A DNA stretch of 64,000 nt from Branchiostoma floridae (lineage: Eukaryota; Chordata; Leptocardii; Amphioxiformes; Branchiostomatidae). A model generated the notes under the pieces. That model had not been told where the DNA came from. It did not search any database and was given only the letters and a program-made list of their open reading frames with translations. The position numbers were made by a program, and so were the translations under genes. Below are positions 24,970 to 37,201 of this stretch, in pieces. The stretch spans positions 17,850,647 to 17,914,646 of the forward strand of contig NC_049991.1 of assembly GCF_000003815.2 (NCBI RefSeq), in the 5' to 3' direction. How positions within the stretch are numbered: position 1 is the stretch's first letter; every line of letters starts with the position of its first letter.

Positions 24970-25539
24970 AGGTGACATTAGTATTCTTCTCCTTGGTGCT
25001 GAAACCTTGTTGGTTATAACGACTCTTGCCTTCAGGTCAGTTGTATCAACCAGTGTCATGTGTCATGCCAATGTCATGGAGGGTTTATTTCCACATCATG
25101 CAATTCTGCCATCTTGCAAGGCTGTTGTTGATGTCCTATAGCTTAGATGATGAATAATTAGAAGTGGTGATAGTTTCTGAAAATGTGAAAAACATAACCA
25201 ACATCATGAATATTCATCTGCTGCTTTTCAAATTATATTGTTTTCAAACAGACATAAAAATAGACTTTACTCAGAATCTCACTCACACTCAGTCAAAATC
25301 TGGTTTAGCATCTGTTGTTTCCTGTTTTGCAAGGGTTGGATGTTTGTTCAAGTCTTTTCGGTCTGATTGCTGCTCTCCATCTGCCTCTGTCAAGGGATTT
25401 GGCTTTTTGCTAGTCCAGTGTTCTAAAATCTTCTTAGAACTTACAGACCTAAAAACATAATTGTGAAGGTACAGTTGAATTCATTGTGAAGGTACAGTTG
25501 CAATTATTCTATACCCAGAATTGTCCTCTAAACAAACTC

Positions 25540-26035
25540 ATGATGGGCAAACATCTTATACATTCCTCTGTGGACATAGATGAAATGGGATAGGGCTAAT
25601 ACATGTAAGGTCCTGATCCAATTAACCTTACAGGATGTTGCTCACCCCTGTTACATGTATATATCTATATCAAAGCTACAGCAATCTAGCCTGCTTCCTG
25701 TCAATCTAGTGGTACTTGGGGAAACTTTCATCTTTACCAGTCTCCAAGAATATTAAATGATATTTAATGTAAGGTGAGGCCCTCAGAACAAAATCTCAAT
25801 GAGCAAACATCTTATACAATGTACATGCCTCTGTGGACAAAGTTGAAACCTTATTGAGCTAACACATGTAAGGTCCTGATCCAATTAACTTTACAGAACT
25901 TCTTTCACCTCTGACCCATTTATCTATATGCATCTAAAGCCGCAGAGTCTAGCGTGTACCTCATCAATCTAGTGGTACTTGGGATACTTTGATACTTTGA
26001 TCTTTACCAGTCTCCATGAATATTAAATGTGTGAT
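25540..26035. repeat. Two tandem units of about 256 bp
   Basis: GCAAACATCTTATACA, CCTCTGTGGACA, ACATGTAAGGTCCTGATCC and TCTAGTGGTACTTGGG recur in the same order from 25545 and 25801. The second unit has small insertions. Confidence 0.9.
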
Positions 26036-28879
26036 CTGATAGTGATATGTAAACCTAGAATGTGCAAAAAGCACCATCAGTCAATTACTTGCTGTGTGCT
26101 CAATTTCTGAAACACAAACCACAATTTATCAGGAAGTTTGCAACCCCCCAGAGAGCCCATTAAGATTGTATGTGAAGTCTGTTTTGGCAGTGCGGATTTA
26201 GCCAATTTACTTGCATTGCTGCTTGCATAAACAATGTAAGGATTTTTAAGGCTAAAAACAAACTACTACTTAAAGTTCTATCATGATGTGTCAATTTTTC
26301 AATGCAAAATCTAGCAGGTAAGCGTATGTCCAAGTTTTAGGACTTGATACTCTAAAAATTGAAATCAGCAAAAGTAGATCTAAGACCAGAACAAGTTGGT
26401 TTTTCTTTCCCAGATATTTTCCAGCAGAAATTCAGCAAAACAAATTTGAATTCAGCAACAGGACAAATTTAATACAGGGCCAGGCTATTATTCCTTAAAA
26501 CTTTGTAGACCTGGCCCTCTGATATGTTTGAAAGTTGCTACTTTCTACATTTACATCTTAATCATTGTGGGAGATAGAGTATCAGGGTGAAACTGCAATT
26601 CGATGTGGCTTTGGTCTGACCTGCTGTCTTTTACAGAATTTCGCCAATGGGGAATTGATACACAAAAAAATTTGTCCATTGTGTCCTCTGTGAGCTGAAA
26701 GTCCTGTGGATTTTTTCACCAAAACAGATGCCATATGTATTGAGTCTACCAGCAAAAGTTGCCCCTCAAAATGCAAGAAATAGCATTTTAGAGGGTCTAG
26801 ATTTAAAAACTCTCCAGAGGGAGCATACTCTTGGATTGGTGCGCCCCTTCAGCGTTCCACAAGATTTCCATTCAAAATCCAAAGGATGAAAAAAAATTTA
26901 GGCTGGCTAGAACACTTGTCCGACCTAAGCCGACATAGAGGGACATCCATCAGAGGTAGGGGAGGAATTGGGTTACAGGGTCAGCAGTGCAGAACATCGT
27001 CTCTGATTCAACACTTATTCCCACCATTGATTTTTGATACAGTGGGACTGGGTCAATAATTGCCAGCCCGGGGGAGAGTTGAACCCGTCCCACTGGATAC
27101 AGCTACATGGACCCCGTAAATCAGGACATGTATCAAGCACATTGTACTGCCATAAGTCGGGAACTCATCAAATTTGCATTAATTCATTGTTTTAGTGTGC
27201 GACAGACAGTTTGAGGAACTTGTAAGTCATACATCATGATAAGATCTTAATGAGATTGCATTTTTAGTTTAATTGTTGTTTGTTTATTTGTTTGTATACA
27301 CAACATTAATGCTTATTGATGAGAGAGTTTGTAAATGTCATGATGAAGCTTTGTTTAGGTTATTATGTATTTAGCAGGCATTCTTCAATATTTTGTAGTG
27401 AAGCTGAAAAATCTTTTCTTTGCTTTAATCAGCAACCTTTAAACTGTCCGCAAGTTTTATTGATAGTATAAAGAGATTTTAACACATTTTATTGCATCCT
27501 TTGAGTACTTTGATATTTGATACACATGAATATACGTGTAAATATTGATGATAATGAGGTGACCATACTCACTAAATTTTAGTAACGATCATTAAAGCCA
27601 GCTTAACGAAATCAATTCTCTATTGATATCCCATAAAAACGTCTCACTATCTCCGCCAAGATCGGCTGCAGTCATCTCCACGCTTTGTTAACATCCATCT
27701 CCGCCAGTAATAGCCCATCTGAGGTAACTCTACCTTGCACTTGCTGTCGATTCCTGGAAGGAACGACCTCCCGTGGGTTGGTCGTAACAAGGTAGAGTAC
27801 AGCCAGGCAGTCGATGGAACGGTGTGATAAGGGAAAATAATGAGGAGAGTGTCGGCCTCCGCTCCCAGTGGGTTGCCGAATGATGGTGTAGGGTTATACT
27901 GTTCAATTTGTCGATGAAAATAGAGTAGGCTTTGGGACGTTTTGGCAATACGCTTTTGCTGACTTTCAATTTTTTTGATAATTTGTTTTTCTACTGAGAT
28001 ATCACCGTAACAAGTCTCAAAGGTGCCAATTCAAGGTTTGTGTTGTATGATTATGAATAGGACTGGATTGTGGGACTGTTACTCTCCTTCTAAAGACAGA
28101 AACTTCATTTTCAAAACTTATAATTGATGGCGAGGTCACTAACTGACCAAATTGGGGGAGGTGGAGGGTTTACCAGGGTTTCTCAGAATTCTTCTTGCCA
28201 TTTATAAGACTTTTGCTCATTATCTGTGAACTTAAAGGAAAATGAATTATTATGTGTTATAAAAACCCTTTGCAGGGTGACAATTAACAATCATTCATAT
28301 TAGTTCTATGATTGTGTAATAGTTGTTGCCAATTATGTTCTACCATAATACGTTATTATATTATGTTCTATCTACTGCGGTAATGTTCTACCATGTACAA
28401 TTGCTGTGCACTAAAGTTCTTTCCTTAAAATAATGCATACAATAGACTGCTTGCCTATATCTATAATTATATTAAGTCTAATTTGTGCATATCACCATGG
28501 CATGGCTTTATTTTAGAAACTAAGCAAAGATCAATCAAAGTACTCTTCATAGTCATACCAATCCTTTGAAGTTTTCGTCAGCAAAAGACTACATTGGTAA
28601 TTAGGCATTTTGAATGCTTATATGACAAGATAGCAGGGAGTGACGTGAAAATGCCATGCCTGAGCGATTCTTCCTTTCAATATCAAGCTTTGCTGCATGG
28701 CATAAATGGCATGTAATTACTACACTGAGCACCACCTAGTGCGCTAAAATTGTAGTCGTTCCATTGCTTCAGTTTTAATTGCGCCGAGCCTCCTGTTTTT
28801 GCTGCTAACATGCAAATGAACCTCGATTCTATTCTTGTGTCTTTGATGAATGTTTGAACCTGTTACCCTATTTGATCAT

Positions 28880-29165
28880 GTGAGAAATCCAAATCAACTC
28901 ATCAAATATATGTAAGTGGAACACACGTTGATAGTCAGACATTCAACATAGAAAATAGTTCATCAGTGTCTTCAATGCACATTTTGAAATTCAGACCTGC
29001 CTTTCATGAATTAGCTCGGCCTACCCTTTTTTAACATGTCTAAAATCCCAATCAACTTACTCATTATCGTAAGTGGAACACACGTTGATAGTCACGCATT
29101 CAACATATGATAGAAAATAGTTCTTTGATGTCAGCGATGCACATTTTTAGACCTCCAGAGGAATT
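28880..29165. repeat. Two tandem units of about 158 bp
   Basis: GTAAGTGGAACACACGTTGA, followed by ATTCAACATA and GAAAATAGTTC, occurs in both units, with AATCCMAATCAACT starting at 28886 and 29044. Confidence 0.88.
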
Positions 29166-30198
29166 AGGTCATTTTGAGTTAAAAGCTGGAAAAATTTATC
29201 AAAGGGTATTCATAAATGTCATGCGTTCAACAGGTAAGGTTCTGACGTGCATTGATTTTGTAGTTTAATTTATGAAAGAAAAGATTAAGGTTCTTCTGAT
29301 GAAGCAGTATTATTTGTTGGTAGTAGTACTGAATTGCCGAGCAAACTTGCTCCTAGCTGTCAAGGTGTGTGATGCAAGAGGGTATGTCGAGAATAGGTGT
29401 GTTTAATTTTCTTTGGATAACCAAGGAGTTTGAAGTATCTTGCGGTTTATCAGCATGCTGATATAGCAGTGGGGTTCAAGTGCTGCCAAACTGACCACGC
29501 CAACAGCTCTGAGCTTTTAGCATTGTAGTTTGCGCATTTGTGATCTGGTGGCCCAGATTTGGCACGGGATATTGTCAGGATATTGCTTCTTTCTGTTCTA
29601 CTCGCCCCTCTGTTGTTCTACTTACACTGAGGTAAAAAAAAATGGATGGCTGTTAGCCTGATTAAATGGCGCTTGTAGCAACCTATTCAACATCCACCAG
29701 TCGTTACAAACCCAGACAGCGAAGTTAGCATAATACAAAGTAGACACTGTTGATAATGATTATCTATGACACCCAATCCTAATCAAGTTATAAACCACGC
29801 TGTTGGAATTTCATTATATGTAGGGCATAAACAAATCAGGAAAGATTATGTTGTTTTCACATCATAAATACTGAGGATATCACTTGAGCTTTATTGATAT
29901 GCATGATGATGATAAGTGCTAATTATAGGTTATTGCTTCTAAATGATGTTGATTGGTTTGGAGGTACGACGATAATTGATGGAGGGAAGACTGGATGGAT
30001 TTTTGAAAGGATGGATAGATGGAATTACTGCAGATGATGGATTGTCAACGAAGTTGCTTGCGTATAAAGTGTATAATCACTTATATTTCATACTCAATTC
30101 TACAGATCTAGAATACCTTTGACAACAATGCATTTGACATCTGACATTTTTATTAATTAAACTTTGACATCCAGAAACCTTTACCAGTCCTGTAAAGT

Positions 30199-30285
30199 TC
30201 AGTTTCAGTTTCAGTTTATTTATTTATCCAGGAAAATACATCGCCTTCTGGCGTTTTTCAATACCTCCTGGGGGGCCGGGAGAGA
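30199..30285 (-). mobile_element. Probable LINE 3' end, minus strand
   Basis: On the minus strand the sequence runs CCAGAAGGCGATGTATTTTC, then CTGGATAAATAAATAAA, then a tandem ACTGAA tail, ending at about 30199. A stem-forming block followed by AATAAA and a short tandem tail is typical of non-LTR retroposon 3' ends. No coding remnant is recognisable further along that strand. Confidence 0.45.
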
Positions 30286-31224
30286 AGTTGAAACTTATTT
30301 TTCTATCATTTAAGTCTAAGTTTATTCTGTCTAAAATGTATATCATATCTCGCACAAGTGTTACACTTAGTCTAGTCTTGTGGGTATGTTTCTTTCTTTC
30401 TGACTGCCGATTTGCAACAGAATCATATTTTGTAAAACGACGTACACGTTATATTCTTATGACTCTCTTATAAGATGTCTGAGAATGAAATGCTAGTAGT
30501 ATTATTTACATATAAGATGAATATTATGTAGATTTAATCCCACTTGTTGTTATTTGTGCTACATTTTGTCGACTTCCATTTTTCAATTTTGTTATTTCTG
30601 GTATGAGTTGGTTTGCAATGATGGCGTAAATCCATTTCATGGTTCACCTTGTAGACCATTATCTACATCTGGGGTAACAATGATTGCTATATATGACTCC
30701 CATTTGTGCTTCCAAATTTAGACCATTACTATGGCTATCTACTAGAGTGCTATGAGATTGCCCAGAAACCGTAATGCTACAGTAACTGCAGTCCTGACGT
30801 CCATTTTACGTCATATGCCAGGCTGTGCTTTACTGGCATAGTGACTAAAATTATCCTTCATTTTCCAGGGTTGCCCACAAATGCAGGCAGATTTGTTACA
30901 GAAATTTGCTGCAATTTTGTCCATTTGCCCTTCCATTCTCAGCATAGTTGTCATTTCCTTCCGCACCTTGGAAGATCATTGCTGGGTATATAGTTATTTA
31001 TTTAATATGTTCACAGCTCTTATATTTGATGGCAAGGTGAACATCAGCCAGTTACATAAAGTACATAAACATCCATTGTCACGCAACTAGGCATTTTTGT
31101 GGTGTGATAACTTTGCAATGAGAGCTGTAACCGCAAAACAAAAACAAAACAAAAACAGGGAACATAAAGTCAGTGTGAATATCTCTGTTATACTGTTTAC
31201 TGTGATAAGTCTTGATTTGTTGCT

Positions 31225-31690
31225 GTGCCCCATGATCAGGTATCACGTGGTGGCTCCGTACAGCAATTGCTCTTATCCATTGCACAGAAGGATACAAATT
31301 GGCTTCAGTTGCTTCTTCCTCTTCTTCCCCAGCAGTGTGATGAATTTGCAGTGAGAGACTGTTCACTCACAGTGAGAACTGCAAACTCACTACAGATATT
31401 TCACAATTTACAGTGTTTTTGTTATTCTACATGTGATGCAATGGTAAAATAATGGCCCATGATTTGTTGTCACGTGGTAGCTCTGTATAGCATGCTTTTT
31501 TACCGTGATGACTTGTGTGGTGAGAGAAACATACAGAGAGACTGCAAACCTGCAACCAATATTTCACGATTTACAGTAACTGTTATTCTACATGTGATGC
31601 TATGCCCCGCCAATGATGAAATAATGGCCCATGACTTGTCACGTGGTACTTCTCTACGGCAGTGCTCTTAACCATGGCGTTTCTGTCGTT
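31225..31690. repeat. Three tandem copies of intron sequence leading into the first visible exon
   Basis: CATGATCAGGTATCACGTGG (31231), CATGATTTGTTGTCACGTGG (31458) and CATGACTTGTCACGTGG (31630) start units that continue with a CTC(C/T)GTA-like block and, in two of them, GCTCTTA. The third copy runs directly into the splice acceptor at 31696. The first copy ends in a similar CCATTGCACAG that could act as a decoy acceptor. Confidence 0.8.
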
Positions 31691-31696
31691 CCACAG

Positions 31697-31803
31697 GTGA
31701 TGATTCAGACTCAGAGGAGACCAAGGAGGTGATGGAAAATGGTTACCACGGCAACGGCTTCGAGCTGGAAGACGAACAGGAGACAAACAGCTGTAACAGT
31801 GGG
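31697..31803 (+). CDS. Internal coding exon of an unidentified acidic protein (first visible exon)
   Basis: Acceptor TTCCACAG and donor GTGAGT bound 107 bases. The first two bases finish a codon, then 35 codons are open and the exon ends in phase 0. The peptide starts DDSDSEETKEV and contains NGYHGNGFELEDEQE. Twelve of 35 residues are acidic and only one is lysine, with no hydrophobic core, so it is probably disordered. Codon third positions are rich in C and G, unlike the AT-rich surroundings. Phase 0 at its end matches the exon at 43474. I do not recognise the family, and the initiating exon is not found in the window. Triplicated intron sequence lies immediately upstream. Confidence 0.72.
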
Positions 31804-32129
31804 GTGAGTCTCTCAACTCCAAGTTGCTTTAGATTTTTTTCCTCTGAAAATTGTTTCTGTAACGATAAACAGTAGCTACAAGAACTCACATTTCATCAGA
31901 ATCTGATGATATTTTATATCGTCTAACCTGTATTTGTTTAAGAAGTAACCTTATTCCTTCCAGGGAATGGCTAAACAGTTTAGACATGAACATGAACTCA
32001 GCACACTTTCACACCTACACATCTGCTAATACTTTACAGGATAGCTTTGATCACACCAGGGCAGGGTAGGGGCCACATTCATGTCATCTTACTGAATGTT
32101 CTGCCATAATGACTAGCAGCATCCTGCCA

Positions 32130-32890
32130 ACCTACCAATTGTCACCTCATGAAGGTTTAAGTTATCAGGGCTCAAAACACTTTTCATACTCGTATTTTAC
32201 CCATACTTTGCTAATGTGCAGGTTGAATTTCAAGCTTGTAACAACATTTTTCTGGCAGTGCAACACCTCTTACCGTCACCCCATGGTGGTTATATAAGTT
32301 ATTGGGTCAGAAAATATATTTTTCTGCAAGCCAACACAGCTCCAATTTTACCTGCATGTGCTGTGAGGTTGAATTTTGAGCCCTGATACAATGTTACAGC
32401 ATTGTTTTTGGCAGTGCAACACCTCTTGCCATTACCCACCAATTATCACCCTGTGAAGCTTAATTATCAGGGCTCAAAAGCCTTTTGGCTACACACCTAT
32501 ACAGCTCCAATTTTACCTGCACTTCGCTGCATGTTCAGATTGAATTTTGAGCCTTTACTACATTGTTTTTGGCAGCATAACACATCTTGCGACCCCACCA
32601 ATTGTCACCTGGAAGGTTGGTGTTTCCTAACCAATTAGATGCAGGTTGGCTGCAGTGATAGTTGTTATATCACTCTCTGCTCTTTGCAGGCCTACACTGT
32701 ATACATACACAGCTCCAATTTTACCTGCCCTAACCTGTATGCGCAGATTGAATTTTGAGCCTTTACTACATTGTTTTTGGCAGCATAACACATCTTGCGA
32801 CCCCACCAATTGTCACCTGGAAGGTTGGTGTTTCCTGACCAATTAGTTGCAGGTTGGCTGCAGTGATAGTCCTTATATATCACTCTCAGC
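32130..32890. repeat. Tandem repeats built on hAT-like ends (CAGGGCTCAAAA)
   Basis: CAGGGCTCAAAA occurs at 32166 and 32468, and TTTTGAGCCCTG ends a unit at 32385. These are the inverted termini of a hAT-like MITE. ACAGCTCCAATTTTACCTGC starts at 32336, 32501 and 32709 (first copy slightly split), so element and flank were duplicated together with periods of about 165 and 208. GGCAGCATAACACATCTTGC and ACCAATTGTCACCTGGAAGG repeat exactly in the last two units. Confidence 0.85.
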
Positions 32891-35800
32891 CCTGGGGCTG
32901 TCTTTAGTGTTATTAACCCCAGTGCACCACAGACAGGAGTATACCCGACATGTAGGATGTTTCTGTAGTCCCTCACTCATGCGGAAGTACCTGCGGATTG
33001 TGTTCTTGGTGAGTCCTGTTTCAGTTTGTAATTTGACACCCGTGTATTATGGACAGACTCACAAAGTCAGGTGGCCACCAGACTCTGTTGGATTATAGCT
33101 CAGTCAATTGTAGAAATAGTGTGAACAAGTTGCCCTGGAAGTAAGCCAATTCCAGACTGGAGGGAGTATCGTACCTTGAAAAGAAGAAAATTTTTGTTAT
33201 TGCAAAGACCTGTTGAATGTTTGTAATTTTATACACCCTGGACAGAGTTTAGTTACCCCGAGACTGAACTCCTTTAGAAGAAACTGGCTATACAGTATAT
33301 GGTGAACATTATTTGTTGAGCCTGCCAAAGAATCAAGGGTTAATATTACCCCTTAGAGGCAAAATGGCCTGTGTGCATCAGGTGCTTTGCATTTCTGTTG
33401 AACAGTTGTGAACTCATACCCTGGTTATGGATCTATACAATAAATGATACATTATTCCTTGTGAACTGAAAGAATTATATCTTAAAGTTGTCTGAAAATG
33501 GTCCACAAATTTTGCCTCAGGGTTAGCTAATGTAAGGTAGAGGTTAGAAAGTGCACCACATGATGTCTCCTCTGGTAGATTTAGATCGCCATATTTGGTC
33601 AACATTTCCAACTTTGCTTTCAGCACCCAAAGAAGTCTGGTGGACAAATCATCTGTGCCAATTCCCCAGGAAAGTTAGCAATAAAGACAGATATTGATTT
33701 TTTTCTGAAAGACCCTTTGAATTTTTTTTTTTTTCAAAACTTGAAATGATAGCCCAAAGAGCACTCCCTCTGTGCATTGAGATTGAATTTATACATTCCA
33801 CAGGATCTATAGCTATAGGCTTTGCAGTGCGTTTGGGGACAAAGGTGATACCCTGTACCAACTGCTCCCTTTTGAAATTGGATAACTTCAAGATGTCCAA
33901 GAGCCTCAGACTAAAGTTGTATGGCGGCATTGCCTAGGTCTACCAATACCAGTATTGCAGCCCCCCTCCCGAAGAAAGGTAAATGTTTTTCTATACTAGG
34001 CAGGATCAACCGCTCTACTCAGGAAGCCCGCAGACAAAACACCTTGAAGCACGTGAGAAAACAATACACCTGGTGAACTTTGCTGCGGTCAAAGGGTAAA
34101 GTTGAGAACGCCGGTCGGTCTCCTGGATAATTCTTCGGTTGTCAACAGCGCGCGGAGTGGGCAAAGTGCGAGAGGAGGGGAGGAAGCTGAGTATAATGTA
34201 CGTGTGGTTAGAAGAGCAAACAGTAGAAGGGGTGGAACCATTGTGTGGCTGTATTTACCTGGGAGAGTCCAAAGTGGCTGTAAAGTAAGGTCGGACGTTT
34301 GCGCACGGGGACACTGTTAGAGAGGGAAGGCAATATGGAGGTGGGTTTTGTGACCCTTTTTGAGATCCTTCTGCTTGACTTGTGGCTTTGTTTTGGCTTT
34401 GTGTGCTAGCAGCGGTTGAGCAAGTTTGCAGCCAAGGACAGGTAATGCAATAATACTGTGGATCCAGTGAACAGTGGGGCCAGTAATCTGGGTTAAGGGG
34501 TAGACCTTATACAATGTACTTTGGATCGAGACTTTTGAGCTAAGGGGAGGGGGGCGTAACTCGATATAATTGTTTTATGACTGTAAACATTCAAGGAACA
34601 GGAACAAGTGGATTGAGCATATTGTGTTGAAAGTCAAAAGTATATTACCTAAATAAGTGAATTTGCAACTTAAAATGTTCCCTTCTTTCATGTTTTAACC
34701 AAACGCAGCAATTTCTTCTTGTATTATTCAACATATTTGTCCTCTAATGATTTCCGGGTAGGTCCCTGCTTGCCAGGAATGATTGATCAAAATAAAGCAA
34801 CTGTTTGTTTATGGTAGCAAGATGGTCTGATAAGGACATTAGATATCTCTTTCTATGATCATTTAGATTTATAAACATGGAATTATCTTGTTGACAAAAC
34901 ATTTGGTTATAGAGAGCTTCTAATTGATTGTTTAGACTCCGTCTTCAATGATAATCAGACTTATTTCTGTTACTGTAGCAGTAGCATGTTTCAAACAATT
35001 TCAAAAGTGAAGTACAGGTTTGTCTTAGGACCAATGACGTTATTAGCCTCTGTTGCAGTCTTTGACGGGGCGAAACTCCCTATCACAGCAAACTCCCTTC
35101 CTCTGAGTTTGCAAACTCCCTTTCCCGGCACAAGAGAATGTAGCCAACGTTGAAAATTGCCAAATAATGCCAAAAAAAAACAAAAACAGACAGCCCCGAT
35201 CGAAGACTGTAACAGAGTATGACATTATGAAGTATTTCCTAAAGCACCCTATTGTATAAACCCCTTGAATAATATTAGTAAGGTCACCAAGTAGGACAAG
35301 ACCACTTCACACCCAATCGTCAGGTGTTTGTTAACTAGGTCATCAAATGCTTACCAAAACAAGCCATGTCTTTTTTCACAGCAGTTCACACGTTTGCACA
35401 CAAACATGCCAGAGATGTCCCACACTGTTTGCCTCGCTGCAGCCGACTGAGCTAACATGTGAAAATCATGCACTCGGCAAATCAATTAGTTTTCCACCAA
35501 GCTGCTAATGTATTGATTTTAAACGTTGCTTCATTATACCTGTGTAGGTGAGTGCATTCTTTCGTGGTGAGATTTTACGGAGGTGCCTACAATTTTAGCA
35601 ATGTATTATGAACGTGACTGTTGCAGAACTTAAAGTCTGTGAACCATGCGCATGCACTATTCTGAGCATTATTTTCACATGAGCACATGTGTATTCACTA
35701 TAATTCAGTCTGAAATCATTGTTGTAACCAGCTTCATTATTTGAAGAACTTAGTGATTATTAGGGTCCTGTTTCTTTGTTGATTTTGCACTGTACTCAGT

Positions 35801-37101
35801 CAATAACAGTGGATGGGTAAATAACAGGTATTATAATATAATTGTTCCATAAGGAAGTTGAGGTGGCACAAAGAACCAAAGGGAAGTTTTGACAAAACAC
35901 CAGATTTGTTGACTTAACAAATGTATTATGATAAACTTAGGTGTGCTGATAGTATATGTACCCTATTTAACCAAAAAGAATAGGTTTCAATCTCAGAGAA
36001 TATTTGTCACTTAAAAAGCCAGCAGAAAGAGAACAAACTGATCACATGATGCGAGTCAATACCATAGTTTAAATCGGAGTCCATTCGGGGATCAAAGTCA
36101 GATGTCAGCCTGGTTTTGACCTTTGACATTGTGGACCAGTAGCACTGAAGCAGAATGTTTGCCAAAAGTCACCAGGCTTTTAGTGGCCTTTATGATTTGG
36201 TAGAAATGGATCTGTACGTAAATGTCAAGACACATTTAGTGAAGCAAATTGATGTTGTGCTCCATTCTAGTCATTCCCCCCTCCCCCCCCCAAAAAATGT
36301 AAAATCTACAAGAAAGGCCAGATTTTTTCCTTGATCACTTGGAGATGCGTTGTCTCTGGTGTCTTATGATGATAGGATTTTTTCAAACTTCATCATCTAT
36401 TTTTTCATGTATTGAAACTTTACTAGTCTGGATTCCAGACCCCAACCAGGCTACTACACACCAGCCTGACCAGGCACTACTACAGTATAGGCATGACCCA
36501 GGATTGAAGACAACTTTTTACTCTGCCATACATCCCCTACTTAAGTTAGAACTGGACCATGACCATGTAAGGCCCACAGGGGGAGGAAAGTTTACTCAAC
36601 ACTGATCTGTCCTCATTACTCACATACTGACATAGCCTTGCTGTGGCAGGTCTGTTTGACAGTTGTCACCTTTGACGTGTCCTCGTATTTCAGAGTGGGT
36701 GAGAGGAGGATCATCACTGGAGATGCATGTAATATGGTCAGAAACTCTTCATTATGCCTCCATGATAATAGTCATTAGAATTTGTAATTAATATGTAACT
36801 CAATTTTTGCCACCAGAGTTCTATGTTTTTAGGAAGCAACAGATTGTATTCTTGCCAGCTTTTGACTAGATTTTATTTGAATGATGTTACTAACTTTTGC
36901 TGTTACCTGTTGAATTTGAAGGTGTTCAACAGACAAAGGGGTTTGATCAAATTTGTAGTTCATTTACCATTTAGCACTAATTAGTGATAGACATTCTTAT
37001 CTTTTTGAGGGGAAACTGTGGTCTAATTTGCATGTCTCACAGTGTTAATTGTGCTGGAAAGGTGTGAATTTGCAGTGTTGATCAGCGGTATTGTTCTCAA
37101 A

Positions 37102-37201
37102 NNNNNNNNNNNNNNNNNNNNNNNNNNNNNNNNNNNNNNNNNNNNNNNNNNNNNNNNNNNNNNNNNNNNNNNNNNNNNNNNNNNNNNNNNNNNNNNNNNN
37201 N
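37102..37201. other. Assembly gap of 100 N
   Basis: Exactly 100 N, probably a default gap of unknown true size. It lies within the first visible intron and could hide sequence. Confidence 0.99.

Larger units (their letters stand above)
1..31696. other. Non-coding DNA upstream of the first supported exon
   Basis: No open frame here combines convincing splice sites, coding-like composition and a recognisable family. The open frames present are short, AT-rich or inside repeats. The content I can support is tandem duplications, MITEs, SINE and LINE ends, foldbacks and motif sites, listed separately. Stretches where I see nothing distinctive include about 1400-1940, 3300-4340, 5430-6480, 7470-9880, 10740-12420, 16130-18140, 18400-19790, 26040-28870 and 29170-30190. 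Whether this is intron or upstream intergenic DNA of the + strand gene cannot be decided, because the gene's first exon is not identified. Confidence 0.6.

Noticed and set aside
27779-27795. GTCGTAACAAGGTA, identical to a universal motif near the 3' end of small-subunit rRNA
   Set aside because: Neighbouring bases do not match rRNA on either side, so it is treated as a chance match.
34102-34320. Arginine- and glycine-rich frame in a GC-richer patch
   Set aside because: There is no splice site or homology support. It could be a small CpG-rich patch, but the evidence is too thin.
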